Shown here piece by piece: positions 34,241 to 46,087 of a stretch of DNA of 64,000 nt. The stretch covers positions 6,637,501-6,701,500 of the forward strand of contig CM037473.1 of the NCBI GenBank assembly GCA_021014325.1, in the 5' to 3' direction. Origin of the DNA: Plazaster borealis (lineage: Eukaryota; Echinodermata; Asteroidea; Forcipulatida; Labidiasteridae). The notes below the pieces were generated by a model. The model did no database searches, was not told the DNA's origin, and saw nothing but the letters and a program-made list of their open reading frames with translations. The position numbers were made by a program, and so were the translations under genes. The number at the start of each line of letters is the position of its first letter. Positions within the stretch are counted from its first letter, which is position 1.

Positions 34241-35375
34241 ATTTAATTTCATTTTCGTGCACACATTATTTCGATTTTCTAATTCAGATTCGTTTCAGTC
34301 ATTCTATTTAATTTATAGGCATTCAAGACTACACTTTGACCATTCTTAAGTTGAATTTCTACTACCTATTTACACTTGATGAAACCAAAATAAGACTCAT
34401 CGAAGTGCACATGAATTTCTTACTCACTTGCGTTGTCTTTTTCGTTTATTATGGGCAATGCATTTCAACTTGTGTGCGTTCAAAAATAAACATAAGTTGT
34501 GGCTCCCCGAGTAAGCTGACATTCTGACAAGAACTCTATTACTGGCACTTCAGGTATAAGAGGCGTTTCCGTGTTAATACATTTCACTTACATCCTGTGT
34601 TTTATTTTAATTGTAATATTGTTCCTTTTGCTTTGTGTAATACTCTTATAAAGTTAAAGCATGTAGACCTACCCGATAAGTTTGCAATTGTAGTGACCTC
34701 ATGAATCATTCATGACAAGAACGGTAATGCTAGCCACTGATTGGCTGGGGGTGTCGCTGCGCTTTTCTTGTTTCTTGTGTTCAAGGGCAGTTGCTGTGAA
34801 AAGCCAGGAGAAATAACCGTTGTTTCTTGATTTTTAGTCTTCTTTCTGGACATTATAAGGTAAACCACCGTCTTTGTTATCAATTACAGATTCCACTGGT
34901 AGTTATAATTATTCCAAACTCAAACCTTAAAACCCCTAAATTACGTGAGATTTGTGTGGGATATTGTGGGGTCTGATTTCATTTTAGCTATAGGCTTTAT
35001 GCGTGCAGCCATTGTGTGTGCGTAGATCACGTAGCAGTATGTAGCGTATCGGTATGCATACTCGCAGTTGTACAGCTTTGAATGATGTTATCGTTGTGGT
35101 GAACTGTGACCTACATCTGTTAGTGTTACTCGAGATTTACCTTACTCATGGTATGCATTCATGGAACGTTCATGGTAATACATCTATTATCCGAGTCAAG
35201 TGAATGTCCATCTTAATTATGTAACTTAAAATCAGTAGTCAGACAGGTCTTAAACTTTATTTCAGTAATAGTTGGCTGCTGGTGTTGCTGGCCTGGTTGG
35301 ACCATGAACTGATCCGTGGACATTTTGCTATTTTCGTGTGGTGCTGGGTGAGTCCTATTTTACGTTGTACGCTCA

Positions 35376-35768
35376 GTGAATGTACGTTGGGTCTATCCTT
35401 ATTATAAATGTGGTTATCACATCGATATAATTTATCTAATGACTTATAGGCTGTTTGTCTTTCATCCTTTTTCAGGTTTTTGTTTTGTATTGTATTATTC
35501 TGAACAAGTATTGGACAGTCTCAATAAACGGATTATCATCTCAGTGGAACAAGTGTCGTTATTGTCAATTCTTCATCAGCAAAGAGTCACCCCCTTACCA
35601 GAGGCTCATCCCCTCAACACTGGAAGTAACACTCCCAGAACTATAGTGTTAATTCACTATACAATCAAAAGTAAATCGTTTGCTATAGCCTTGGGATTGT
35701 TTGCCCTGGTATTTATGTTGTCGTCTTTATTTCTACAAATGTTCGGACTATGTCATATTAGAAGTTAA
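35376..35768 (+). other. Unassigned open frame of 130 codons in intron 1 of GSTT-B
   Basis: The frame has a hydrophobic C-terminus (SFAIALGLFALVFMLSSLFL) but no family resemblance I can see. It contains an AATAAA at about 35523 and lies in a stretch (about 34700-35640) with the feel of LTR or transposon DNA. I do not think it is a gene; it is recorded because it is the longest frame in the intron. Confidence 0.2.
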
Positions 35769-36405
35769 CAAATAATTTAAAAGAAACAAAAGCTTAAAAA
35801 TATAAGGTGTCGTTATAAAATTTAAAAACAAATGTTGTTGTTGTTTTTCTGTGCGTTTTTTACACAAACCATTTTCTCTTTCTGTTTATACTTTTCTTTT
35901 ATTCGTTTATTAGCTATTCCGACATAGTAGTCGGAGAAGCTATTGTTTTCGTCAATATTTTTTATTTTTTATTTTTATTATTCTTTAGATATGTCAAAAA
36001 AACCATAGGATTTGTACACGAGTTTGTGACCTCCAAAAGTCACACCTAGCTAAGTATAAAAAAGTCAGATCCTATATTATATCAAAGCTTAGGTCACGAA
36101 TGTTAAGTTAAATGTAATTAGCTTAGCTTATTTAATTAGTTTACTTTGTTATAATGACATGCATATTTAATTAGCCAATCTACTAGTGATTATAAGTTAA
36201 TACTTTCTTTAATTATTTGTTATTATCTCTAATGTGTTTCTTTGTTTTGGTTTATGGAGTAGTTTGTTTAGTACAAACACATTTGTTTAGCATGGTGATT
36301 TCTGTGCATAATGAGTATTGCTAGTGTACAGATGTTCCATAAAAGTTGGGTCTGTGGAAATAGGAGTTAGTTATATAAGTTATTTAGTTATATCTTTGTT
36401 ATTAT

Positions 36406-37714
36406 CAGTGTTGTAGCTAGGACATTTTTAGTGGTGGGCAGCTGAATTTAAATTTGGTCAGAGATTGCGAGCAGTGAGCACGTACGCAGCGTGTCACGTC
36501 CACGTGAGCAAGGCAAACAACAACGCTCTCTATTTTCAACTCACAGCACATTAGAAGTTTCCTCTGTTATAAGGATTGTTTTCAGGCTAAATATTAACAT
36601 TTTATTTACTTTATTTTGCATTTCTGTATATTTTCAAGAATCACAATTTTTAAAATAAAATAAAAAAAAAAATTAATATAAAATAAAATTGTTGAATTGA
36701 AGAGAAAGGTGATGCATTTAGAAATAGAGCAGATAAATAAATTATCTTGTCAGTCAGTGTGGCTGAGTGACTGACTTATCTTAACTTATCAATTAAGACC
36801 TTTCTTACCTTTACATTAATCTAACTTTGTATCTCTTTTCTTTCTTTGACAATTTTTTGCCCTCAATATATGGAAACTCATTACAAGGGGTCCATTTTGA
36901 GGGAAATGCGCATACAGTTTCATTCTCAGCACTAACTGACTGTGTATATAACCATATATATATCTATCTCCTCTCTTTTCTTTCCATTTTCAAAAAAAAA
37001 ACGTTGCGTTACGTGTATCTTAAAATTTACATTTTAAAAATCAATTTAAAAAACCAGGCGCTAACACCATACAAACAATGACAGGTGGACCCAGAACGAA
37101 ACGAAACGAAGCGATACGCGCCTACATACTACATACTGGTACACACAACTGGTACACACACCGTTACACTGTGTGTGTGGTTGTTGTGTGGATACTGTTG
37201 TGTGTACATTGTGTGAATGTAATCCCGCGAAAAAACCCAAACTAGACTTGTAGTCACTCTACGGTCCACCACAGCGCACCACAGTACGTTCATCACATAT
37301 ACATACACATCATACATATATACGGTACCAACGCACTGCGTCTGTATGGTGTACTGTGTACTACTACTACACTGTACTACTACTTACCTCCTTAAGTTCG
37401 TTCGGGTTCGTTCATTCAAAACTCGTCAAAAACACAAGAGACACTTCACGAAGACAACACAAGTTACGTGTGAAACACGTTTGAGTTTTATTGCTCTTAA
37501 AAATATTTTAACAAAAAAAAAATTACAAAACAACAAAAAATTTGATCAATTTCGGGAACAATGTTCATTTTATATTTCATTTTTTTTTCATTTTATTTAA
37601 TTTTGGGGCATTTTTAGAAGTGCCGGGCAGTCTATTTTTCAGCCGAAGTGCGGGGCCACCCGCCAGGCCCCTGGGCAGGCCCGCCCACCGCCGCCCACCG
37701 TGGCTACAACGCTG
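36406..37714. mobile_element. 1.3-kb hAT-type non-autonomous element with exact 8-bp TSD
   Basis: The element starts CAGTGTTGTAGCTAGG and ends TGGCTACAACGCTG. GTTATTAT is duplicated at 36398-36405 and 37715-37722. The terminal CAG(T/C)GTTGTAGC(T/C)A repeat and 8-bp duplication are hallmarks of hAT transposons. No transposase frame is present; the inside is AT-rich with a GTGTGTGG/CACACAC region near 37140-37210. In intron 1 of GSTT-B. Confidence 0.9.
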
Positions 37715-37784
37715 GTTATTATATATTTTATTTATTCTGATGTCTGACTGAAATATTGCAACACAAGCTATTCGTGAACAGCAA

Positions 37785-38310
37785 ATTCAATTCAAATTCA
37801 ATTCAAAAAACTTTATTAATCCTTGATAAGGCAATTACAAATTTGGGCAGCTCCATAATAAAAACAGTTTAAAAAATACCAACTAGAGCAGCAACACTAG
37901 GCTATACATTAAACAATAAAAATACGCAAACCAAATAGCTTATTTGTACAAATTTACAATAAAACATCAACATTTAAATTATGTATATTTAAGGAAGAAA
38001 GCAGCAAAATTTATAACTGCACTTGAAATTTAGATGGAAAACTTTAAGCTGGGCAACAACCATTAAGAAGTTTGGTTGCCACTGGAATAAAGGATAGCTT
38101 CCGTCTAAGAGTTTTACAAGGTGGGCATCTAAAACGGCGTCCAGACGGAAGTATTTCAAACATGTGTTTCAGAATGTGACAATCACTAACTAAGATAGAT
38201 TTTGCTTTCCTAAGTATTTGGAACCAACTCCCTGTTTCTTTCATGTTCAGTCTTTTCATGTAAATCAAGGTGTGTGACGGACCAACGTCATACCGGGTGC
38301 AACAATTATA
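37785..38310 (-). mobile_element. 5'-truncated LINE remnant (reverse-transcriptase gene 3' end)
   Basis: The minus frame 38268-38044 encodes a tail typical of non-LTR retrotransposon ORF2: LKHMFEILPSGRRFRCPPCK then SFIPVATKLLN. Downstream on the minus strand the end is AT-rich with GGATTAATAAAGTTTTTTG, followed by a short AATTTG repeat, a normal 3' tail. Only the last 75 or so codons survive. The clade is probably in the CR1/Jockey group, from the LPSGRR motif as I remember it. Confidence 0.75.
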
Positions 38311-38751
38311 CTAATACCCTTTAATCGTAAATAAAATCTTCACGCTTGCTTGATTTATGTTTACTTGTTACACGCGCACTTAAATCCCTGGGGATACGCC
38401 AGTTGCTTTCAATAAGTTGTTACATGTTTGCAACAGCAAACACGAAAAAAAAAATCATTGTACAAAGAATCCTCACATTACCTTGCAGTTTGTCTGAGTT
38501 TTTAAAAGAATTTTTGTAAAGAGTTTGTTATAAATAGCAGCAATGGCCTGACAAATCGACCATAGCTGAGGGTTTTTTAAGATTAAAAAAGTGCAATCGA
38601 TAAATGACTTTCCATTGGCACTCCGTTTCAGATTTGACAACTGGGAAAGCTTGCATGAGATTTCCCACCGAAAATTACTGAAACGGTATTTTTCACTCTG
38701 ATGTGACCTTTAATAGTCGGACTGAAATAAACTGGGTCCTCAATGTAGCCA

Positions 38752-38915
38752 GGTGTCCAAGGGAAATCTGTCCCCCGGAGATTCTGTCCTCCATTATGGG
38801 AAAATAACATGGGCTGGAGGAGGATGATTCAAAAAAGGGCGCTATCAGAGGACGTTTGTGCACAGTACGCCGTATGGGGGGGGGGGGCAGAATCTCCTGC
38901 CACACCAGACCGAAT
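38752..38915. repeat. Palindromic MITE, GGAGATTCTGTCC family (inverted)
   Basis: GTCCAAGGGAAATCTGTCCC and CGGAGATTCTGTCC, then CGCCGTATGGGG and CAGAATCTCCTGCCACACC, the inverse order of the copy at 7180. In intron 1 of GSTT-B. Confidence 0.75.
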
Positions 38916-39084
38916 TGTAACTAAACCCTGTGGCCTTAACCATGACACCAAATGTAGACAAGACCTATGTATAGCCAAAACTTTGTGCATAAATGAAGCC
39001 TTAAAATATGTAGCCCCGAGCAGGTACCTAAATAATAACATTAGTATATATATATATATTAGTATATAATTTTTCCCAAACATA

Positions 39085-39311
39085 TTTTAATCTGAAAAAG
39101 ACTTCAGGCCTGAAGCCTTTTTTAGGCATCTGAAAGCACAAAAATCTGTGCAACAAGGGTGTTTTTTCTTCATTATTTTCTTGCAACTTCGATGACCAAT
39201 TAAGCCACAGTTTTCACAGGTTTGTTATTTTATGCATATGTTGGGATACACCAAGTGAGAATACTGGTTTTTGACAAATGACAAGTACCAAACGTGTCCA
39301 GTACCTTTAAC
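39085..39311 (-). repeat. Family-1 MITE, left half missing
   Basis: Begins just before the central palindrome CTTCAGGCCTGAAG and runs to CAAACGTGTCCAGTACCTTTAA. The outer left arm is absent. It ends about 125 bp before exon 2 of GSTT-B. Confidence 0.75.
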
Positions 39312-39929
39312 CTTTGATAAATATATTGATGAGACCGCAGATGCATGTGACTATGTACGGAAATTATATGAGAATAAACCTTGCGCTTCAAATAATTATC
39401 GTTTTTACTAAAGAATACTGTTTTTGAATACGCAGGTGAACAAAAAGGAGAAGCCTACCTAAAAATCAATGCCCTGGGGCAAGTTCCGAGCATCGTGGAT
39501 GACGACTTCACTCTCACTGAATGGTAAACAACTTGAACAATAATTGTGTGTGCAATTAATCTTTACATGAAACCCGAGGAAAGTTTGAAAATTTCGTACG
39601 CAGGGGAAGTCTAGGGAGTGTTGCTCATGGAAGCCCCGACTGCAATAATATTGTGGCAATCGCAAAGTGAATGTGTACAGTAGGAAATGCAGCGATCGAA
39701 AATAAAATAAAATACTTTAATCTATAAATATGAAAGTTAAAACTTTTCCATGTACTCCTCTGTATAGCTTTTCGATCATAAAGTATCTGGCGGCTAAGAA
39801 CAAGGTTGCCGATCACTGGTACCCGGCGGAGTTGAAGGCCCGAGCGAAAGTGAATGAGTATCTGGACTGGCAACACACCGGTCTTCGAAAGGGGGGCATG
39901 GACATCTGTCACGAGCAGGTAAAGGGTGC

Positions 39930-40200
39930 GTGACTCGTGAATTGGACCCTGACTCGTGACTCTGACTCTCGACCTTTGTGACTGTGACTCTGACTCTAAC
40001 TCGACCTTTGTGACTTGTGATTCTGACTCTGAACCTGACTCGACCTTTGTGACTCGTGTGTCTGACTCTGACTCAGACCCTGACTCGACCTTTGTGACTC
40101 GTGACTCGGACCTGAGCTCGACCTTCCCTGGAATTGGTCTCGGGCTCCCCACAGAGAACTTGGACTCAGACTCGAGGATTGAGGACTCAAATACAATGAC
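39930..40200. repeat. GACTCnGACTCT minisatellite
   Basis: Units of GACTCGACCTTTGTGACTCG with variable (TGACTC)n runs. It starts immediately after the exon 3 donor of GSTT-B. Long Ser-Asp frames on one strand and Ser-Gln/Glu-Ser frames on the other are by-products. Confidence 0.85.
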
Positions 40201-40474
40201 TTCTCGTCAGTTGAAAACTCGTTTTTAACCGGAAATACTGGTAATTAAATTTGGAGTAAATTACAATAATTAGGCCTATAGTGGATTTGGGCACTTTATA
40301 CCTTTTCACTATTATTATTTTTATTTTTTATAAATCATGTGTGAACGATTTGTGTTGTTTCTGATGTTTTTGCAATAGGCCTATTTGATATTCCAAAGGA
40401 GGTATTGTTTTACATTCGTCCCAATTTGCAACGACTTGATATACATTTGTTGAAGGCTTAAACGTTGCATTTAA

Positions 40475-41606
40475 AGGTATCGTACACGTTTGGTAATTAC
40501 TCAAAATATATATTAGCATAAAAACTGACTTAGTAACGAGCAACGGAGAGCTGTTGATAGTATAAAACATTGTGAGAAACGACTCCCTCTGAAGTAACGT
40601 AGTTTTTGAGAAAGAGGTAATTTCTCACTAAAATAATAAAAACTGCTTGCAAGAAGTTTTTATTCCTAACTGAAAGCACACAAATTTGTACAACAAAGGT
40701 GTATTTTCTTTCATCATTTTCTTGCAACTTCGATGACCAATTGAGCTCAAATTTTCACAGGCTTGTTATTTTATGCATATGTTGGTGTGAAGGACTTGGG
40801 GTGCCAGGGCGCCCTCTACTCCAAACAGATAACCAAGGCAACGTGTAGTGTACCACAAACGGTAAAACTGAAAGTTTAATGCAGAAAGTACAACAACTAT
40901 AAGTACAGAGCAATAGATTAAGTACAAAATCTGAATAAAGATCAATAGCACAATAAAATCATCAGGAATAATGAATAACTATAAAAAAGGTCACAAAAAC
41001 CCACTTATTTAAAGAAATAACAATTTCCAAAGCATGTAATTTCTCTTACAGAATTGTTCTCTCTGTGAGCTCAAGATGTCCTCAACTATAAAACACTGCT
41101 CAAAACACTGCCCTTCTCGTCATCTTCAACCTAAAAATAAACAACAATGCATAGATTCTTTAACTCGCCATTTTTATTTTTGCCGCTGTGAATATTCATG
41201 AGCTTGCTTCCTTATTTGGGCATTGCCTGTTAATGAATGGAGGGCTTACACTCGCTGTGTGTAATGAGTGGGAAAACATGTCTAAAAAAGTACACGCTAA
41301 TTAGACAACATTTACTGAAAATTAATCTACAATACCATTACAAATATAATCAAAGCTTACCACTAGTCTTCATAGTATCTACAACAAGTCCAAAAAAGGC
41401 CTTCAAGGTGAAAAAAGGCACTTTCTACGGAGTGGTTCGACAAAAACTAAACACTTCAGAAAACTTATTGACGAAAAGCACTAGGGCAACACGAGAGGGC
41501 GCTAGACCCAAAAAGGCGTAACTTTGGGGGCAGAGATGAACATAACAGTTGGAATACACCAAATGAGAACACTGGTCTTTGACAATTACCAAACGTGTTC
41601 AGTGCC
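40475..41606 (-). mobile_element. Family-1 MITE split by a 762-bp insertion
   Basis: TTAA lies at 40471 and 41607. The left 311 bp (centre CTGCTTGCAAGAAG) reads normally up to GCATATGTTGG; the right end resumes at 41548 with GTTGGAATACACCAAATGAG. The interruption is a separate element with its own target duplication. In intron 3 of GSTT-B. Confidence 0.9.
40786..41547. mobile_element. Candidate solo LTR with 5-bp target duplication
   Basis: It begins TGTGAAGGACTTGGGG and ends GATGAACATAACA, i.e. TG...CA, and is flanked by GTTGG at 40781-40785 and 41548-41552. 762 bp is a usual LTR length, and AAAATAAAC near 41132 could be a polyadenylation signal. No gag or pol frame is present, so this would be a solo LTR left by recombination. 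Orientation is not certain. Confidence 0.75.
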
Positions 41607-42344
41607 TTAAACATGTATATTACTATGATGACTTGAAATCGAGTAAAACTGTTTTCTCACAAAAGATTTTTCTTTTCTTTTCCAAGATCTTGAAACCATT
41701 GCAAACCGGAGAGCCAACAGATGAAGAAAAGCTCGTCAAAGATTACGAGAACTTTGACAAAATCTTGGAGTCGTGGAAAAGACATTTCTTGGCGATGGTG
41801 CCTTCCTGTGCGGTGACGAGATAAGCATAGCGGACATAAGTGCTGTTTCAGAGGTGAGGAACAAGGAGGGAAGTGGCCTGGGTGAAAATATGCAAAGAGA
41901 TTATGTTGAGTGTGTTGAAGGCTGAGCCATTATTGTTACTTTATGCACATTGAAGTCTCTCAATAGGGTGGTTACATAAATTCCTTTAGAATAATTCTAA
42001 GAATGTTGTATAAATAGAATTTAAAAAAAAACAAACTTGATTTTATGAAACAACATAGTCTTCGTTCGAGTTGTTTTCTCGTTTTAGACACACACGAGAC
42101 TTGCACCGTCTCTTGTTGTATCCAAAGAGTTGCTTACTGAAATGGCGTCCATCGGGGCTTACTTCATTTCAGCCCGACTTGCCCATCTTGCGCCTGCATG
42201 CAGCGCTATCTTTCATTCCACCTTGAAATTTTTTAAATTGTAATTTATAAGAAAGGCCTACATTTTGAAAGGGGGAAATCATTGCTTTTGGTAAAAGAAG
42301 ATGAAATCATGTAAACTCTTTTGTCTTATTTTGTCCTTCACTCT

Positions 42345-42440
42345 GCTAAGCGCCTCGGAAAAGACAACTAGAATGATGGCGCTCCACATAATGCCTGATG
42401 ATTGATTGATTGATTGATTAATTGATTGATTGACTTTTTT
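42345..42440 (+). repeat. SINE/LINE-type 3' tail ending in (TGAT)n
   Basis: TAAGCGCCTCGGAAAAG, then GGCGCTCCACATAATGCC, then (TGAT)n, resembles the common animal retroposon tail GCGCTATATAAATGCC plus a short tandem repeat. A similar tail (TTAAGCGCCTTGCATCC, GGCTCTATATAAATCC, (GTTATT)n) is at about 54595-54660. Confidence 0.5.
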
Positions 42441-45193
42441 GACTTTTCAAAGCAAATACTTTATTCACTCACAAAATATACAGAATTTACATAAAATAAA
42501 GAAACTTAAAACAACAAAAACAAAAACAAACAAAAAACCCATCAATTAGACAATACATTATTTTCTGTCACAAAGTACAGGTCGGTAGCTGGGATTGAAA
42601 TTACATCGAGATTAACACAAAAGCAATTTCATTAGACGTACAGCATGGTGGCAATCAAAATTACAGAATCCATTCAATTTCATTATCAGTGATTTGGAAT
42701 ATGTTGCAGAGACCCCATTTCTTGAGAAAAAGGGGAACATTGTTCTGGAGCTGGTAGTAGCGGTACTCGATTAAAATTTTACTCTTAATACGGTATTTCC
42801 AGGTTTCTAAACAGTCTTTGAAGTTCGAGTGCACATATAGCCAGTACACACTAGCTTTGAAGCTGACAATTAAATAGTTAGCTAAAACTACGTTCTCTCT
42901 CGGTCGGCCCCTGCTGTGGTGGATCAGGCACCAGTAAGTTTCAAAAGTTAGTGTCAGTTTAGGAAGTAGTTGTCTGAGGCATCGATGCAGGAGGTTCAGG
43001 GCTGGTTGAAGAAGAGATGTAGCAGGGTTCCCTTTTCTGACGGTCCACACCAGCCGCAGGTTTTTGGTAGAGTACGGTCGATGTAGTGTAGAACTTCCTG
43101 CGATGGTAAGATCTTATGCAATAACCGGTACTGTACGTCACCCTCTTTCTTGGAAATGGGTGGTTTGTACAAATTTTTCCACGGTATTTTCGTGTTCATT
43201 TGAAGTGTGTCCCTGTGCCGGGGTGTTCTGGGATTGTCCGGCAAGGTATTGAGTTCTTTGTTGAAGACGGTGTACAGGTGTTTCGAGGGAAAGTTGGCTG
43301 TGCTGTTGTTGTCGTTGATATGGATCTCTGGTGTAGGGTAGTTCGAATGGAGAAAAATCACGGTCCCTTCGTCTGGTGCTTTAGTTGCACCCTTTTTGTT
43401 GAAGACTTTTGGGAAAGTTTCACTCAAGGTTCGTCTTATGTGAGACAGTTCTGCTTCCAGTGTTCTGGAAGATAGCGGGTGTAGTCCCATCCGATGTTGT
43501 GTTTGGATTTCGTCAGCTGAGATCCACGTTCCATCTTTGCTGAGTAGTTGTCTAACTAGTGTGACGCCACATGACAGGAGCCGACCAGAGAGAAGATCTT
43601 TGTTACCATGACTACATAAGAACAAACTATTGAAAGGTAAGGTTCACTACGTAGTTAACAGACTCAGGTGGTATGCTCGTGGTGGCTTTCGATGTGATCC
43701 AAGCTTTGAGAATTTCTGCTTGAAAAACGGGAAGGCTGGTAAGGTATTTCGTTTCAAGATTTGTGAAAAACAGTTGAAAATCGTGACCTAGATTGCGATA
43801 CATATGACAATAGTGAATAAGAAAATAAAAGGCAGGATGTTTATTCTTGCAAAACAAACGCTGAAGTAAAGAAAATCTATAAGTCATGACACGGGATTTA
43901 AGACAGACAAGACCTAGTCCCCCTTTTTCTGGGGACTGGAACAACACTTTTCTGTTGAGTAAATGACGTTTTTGAGACCATACAAAATTGATGAGAGTTT
44001 CCTGGAGTTCATCTAGAACTTGTTCTGGTAGAGGGAGAACAGCGAGGAAATGCAGCAATTTAGATGCAGCTATCTGGTTGGCTATAATAATTCTGCCTTT
44101 GAAAGACATGGTTCTTGCTAAACCACTCCACCTTGAAAGGGTATTGTTTACTTTTTCTTTGCACAATTTCCAGTTTTTTTGTCTGGATGTTTCTGTGTTT
44201 CCAAGATGAACTCCAAGAAATCTAACATCTTTATTGTTCCAGAGAAAATTGAGTGGTTGGTCATGTCTGTCTGTCCATGCTCCGACCCACAACCCGTTAC
44301 ATTTATTCATATTAAGACATGCAGATGACGCCCTGCTGTAAATTGTGTAAATATCATTTAAAACTTGAAATTCTTGGTTGGATGAGATAAATACGGTGAC
44401 GTCATCTGCATATGCAGAAACAGTCACGACCCTATTGGACCCTGGCAGTGTCATACCATGTTTATGCAAATTACTTCTGATGGTATGGAGAAGGGGTTCG
44501 ATAGCAATGGAGTATAACAGCCCTGAGAGGGGGCATCCTTGACGAATACCTCTCTCAAAGGGGAGGGGGGCTGTTAGCGTGGACTGAACTTTGACTGTGC
44601 TTTGAACATCCGTGTATAGAAGACGGATGAGGGAAACAAAATGTTCGCCGAAACCCATTGTTCGCAGCGTCTTGAATAAATAGTCGTGGTCAATGCTATC
44701 GAACGCCTTCTTTTGGTCTGTTGCACAAGGCGAGAGGCAGGTCGGAATGGTTGGCAAACATTATGCTGTCTCTTATGACATTGATGTTGTCATAAATGGA
44801 GCGCTCTGGAACTGCATAACATTGATCGAGGTGAATGACGTCGCCGATGACATTTTTCAGCCTGTTGGCCAAAGCTTTGGCAAGTATTTTATAGTCAGTG
44901 TTCAGGAGAGAGACTGGTCTCCAGTTGGAGATTTCATGAAGGTCACCCTGTTTGGGCAGGAGTGTAATGACAGCTCTCCTGCACGATGTAGGAAGGGATT
45001 GAGAGTGAATGCTTTTCTGCAGGACTTTAAAAACGTCGTCTTTTATTATTGGCCAGAAACAGAGGTAGAATTCAGAGGTAAGACCATCTAGATCAGGGGT
45101 TTTGTTTTTGTTAAGTTGTTTGATTGATTGATTGATTAATTGATTGATTGAAGATTCATTTATATCATGGACCGTAGTTCTCAAAACACACAT
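42440..45193 (-). mobile_element. Dead LINE with YADD reverse transcriptase (L1/Tx1-like)
   Basis: Minus-strand frames 45193-44696, 44757-43627, 43625-42996 and 43050-42661 follow one another as pieces of a single ORF2-type polyprotein. Order: KNKTPDLDGLTSEFYLCFW (RT start), ALANRLKNVIGDVIHLDQ, TDQKKAFDSIDHDYLF, ERGIRQGCPLSGLLYSIAIE, SAYADDVTVF (YADD codons at 44401-44412), WKLCKEKVNNTLSRWSGLA, then a C-terminal region with CGWCG and HLFFN. Three frame breaks (near 44730, 43626 and 43010) make it inactive. No endonuclease domain is present, so the 5' end is missing. GCPLSGLLY and the long post-RT region fit the L1/Tx1 group. It lies in intron 4 of GSTT-B, opposite to the gene. Confidence 0.85.
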
Positions 45194-45744
45194 CGTTTTG
45201 TGAAAACTTGTTTTGCCTTTGAAAAAGACTCTGCCAAAAATATAGGCCTAATACCACTTGTTGCAACTGGCAGTGATCTTTCAGACTGAAAGTTGCTTTA
45301 GCCTACCATTTCATGAAAAGAAGCAGCTATTGAATAAGGCTCTATCACTATCAGCTGACAACTGTTTATACGTATTTTGTTGGTCACAGTTAACGCAAAT
45401 TGTTTGGTTACAACGGCCGCCGAGTGACATACTGGCGAACCACCCCAAGCTAGCGGCATGGAAGGACCGTGTGGCCAAACGTCTCATTAACCCGGCATAC
45501 GATGAAGTTCACCAGAACCTCGTCAAATTTGCTGCGTCCGTGGCTTCGAAGAAGTGAATCCACCCACGAATATCTTCAGAGGAAAGAGAAGCCTCGATGA
45601 AAATACAATTTAGAAAATAGATCAAATCATATAATCCTGTAGATGATTGTTACTAGTTATGTTTAATACGGTAGGCCTATGATGGTGCATGATTGGCATA
45701 TTATAGACTATTATTTTGTACGGTTTGCAATTATACTTACAACA

Positions 45745-45800
45745 CCCTTAGCAACAGACGTAGCTGTAGCCGTAGTCGCCAATTCGGATACGGCCTGAGT
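45745..45800. repeat. Half copy of the GGCTACAGCTACG hairpin element
   Basis: CTTAGCAACAGACGTAGCTG, TAGCCGTAGTCGCC and ATTCGGATACGGCC match one arm of the hairpin at 27018-27150. The other arm is missing. It lies about 190 bp after the GSTT-B stop codon. Confidence 0.55.
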
Positions 45801-46087
45801 TCTTGGCTCGGTAAGGCTTGATTTGAAGATGGCGGATTCGGCAAATTACTTAACAAAAATTACGACGGAATTCTTTTAAAAATGAAAAGCCTCAAAGCAA
45901 TCCGAAAATGTTGATAGGACGATATAGTTCCATTACTTGAAACTAAAATGAAGACTGTATATTTTGGGAGCATTAAAATGTCTGTCAAACTTCTTGAAAG
46001 TGTGCCGCTGATTTACAAACAAATCGGTAGTCAATGAGAATTCATTTTCGTCGTGACGTCATGCTACTTGAGGCTTGTCCCGCGTAC

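Larger units (their letters stand above)
33567..45557 (+). pseudogene. GSTT1: Glutathione S-transferase theta-like, GSTT-B, frameshifted
   Basis: Five exons on the plus strand: 33567-33678, 39436-39523, 39768-39918, 41687-41853 and 45390-45557 (112, 88, 151, 167, 168 bp). All splice borders are GT-AG. Exons 1-3 read MGLTVYVDHMSQPSRSVLLF (Ser11 at the catalytic position), ALGQVPSIVDDDFTLTE and KVADHWYPAELKARAKVNEY. Exon 4 is one base shorter than a multiple of three because a base is lost near 41772. After ...NFDKILES the frame runs to a stop at 41822, while the downstream DNA still spells FLGDGAFLCGDEISIADI in the +1 frame. Exon 5 is intact (HPKLAAWKDRV... to SKK). Introns total over 11 kb, against about 2.5-3.8 kb in the sister genes, because of transposon insertions. 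As in GSTT-A, the Ser of the glutathione-site Glu-Ser pair is Cys (TG|C). It could be a recent pseudogene, or a working gene with a sequencing indel. Confidence 0.8.

Noticed and set aside
39956..40228. Ser-Asp repeat ORF and its opposite-strand partners
   Set aside because: By-product of the GACTC minisatellite just after GSTT-B exon 3.
42996..43475. Plus-strand ORFs opposite the LINE
   Set aside because: Shadows of the minus-strand reverse-transcriptase frames.
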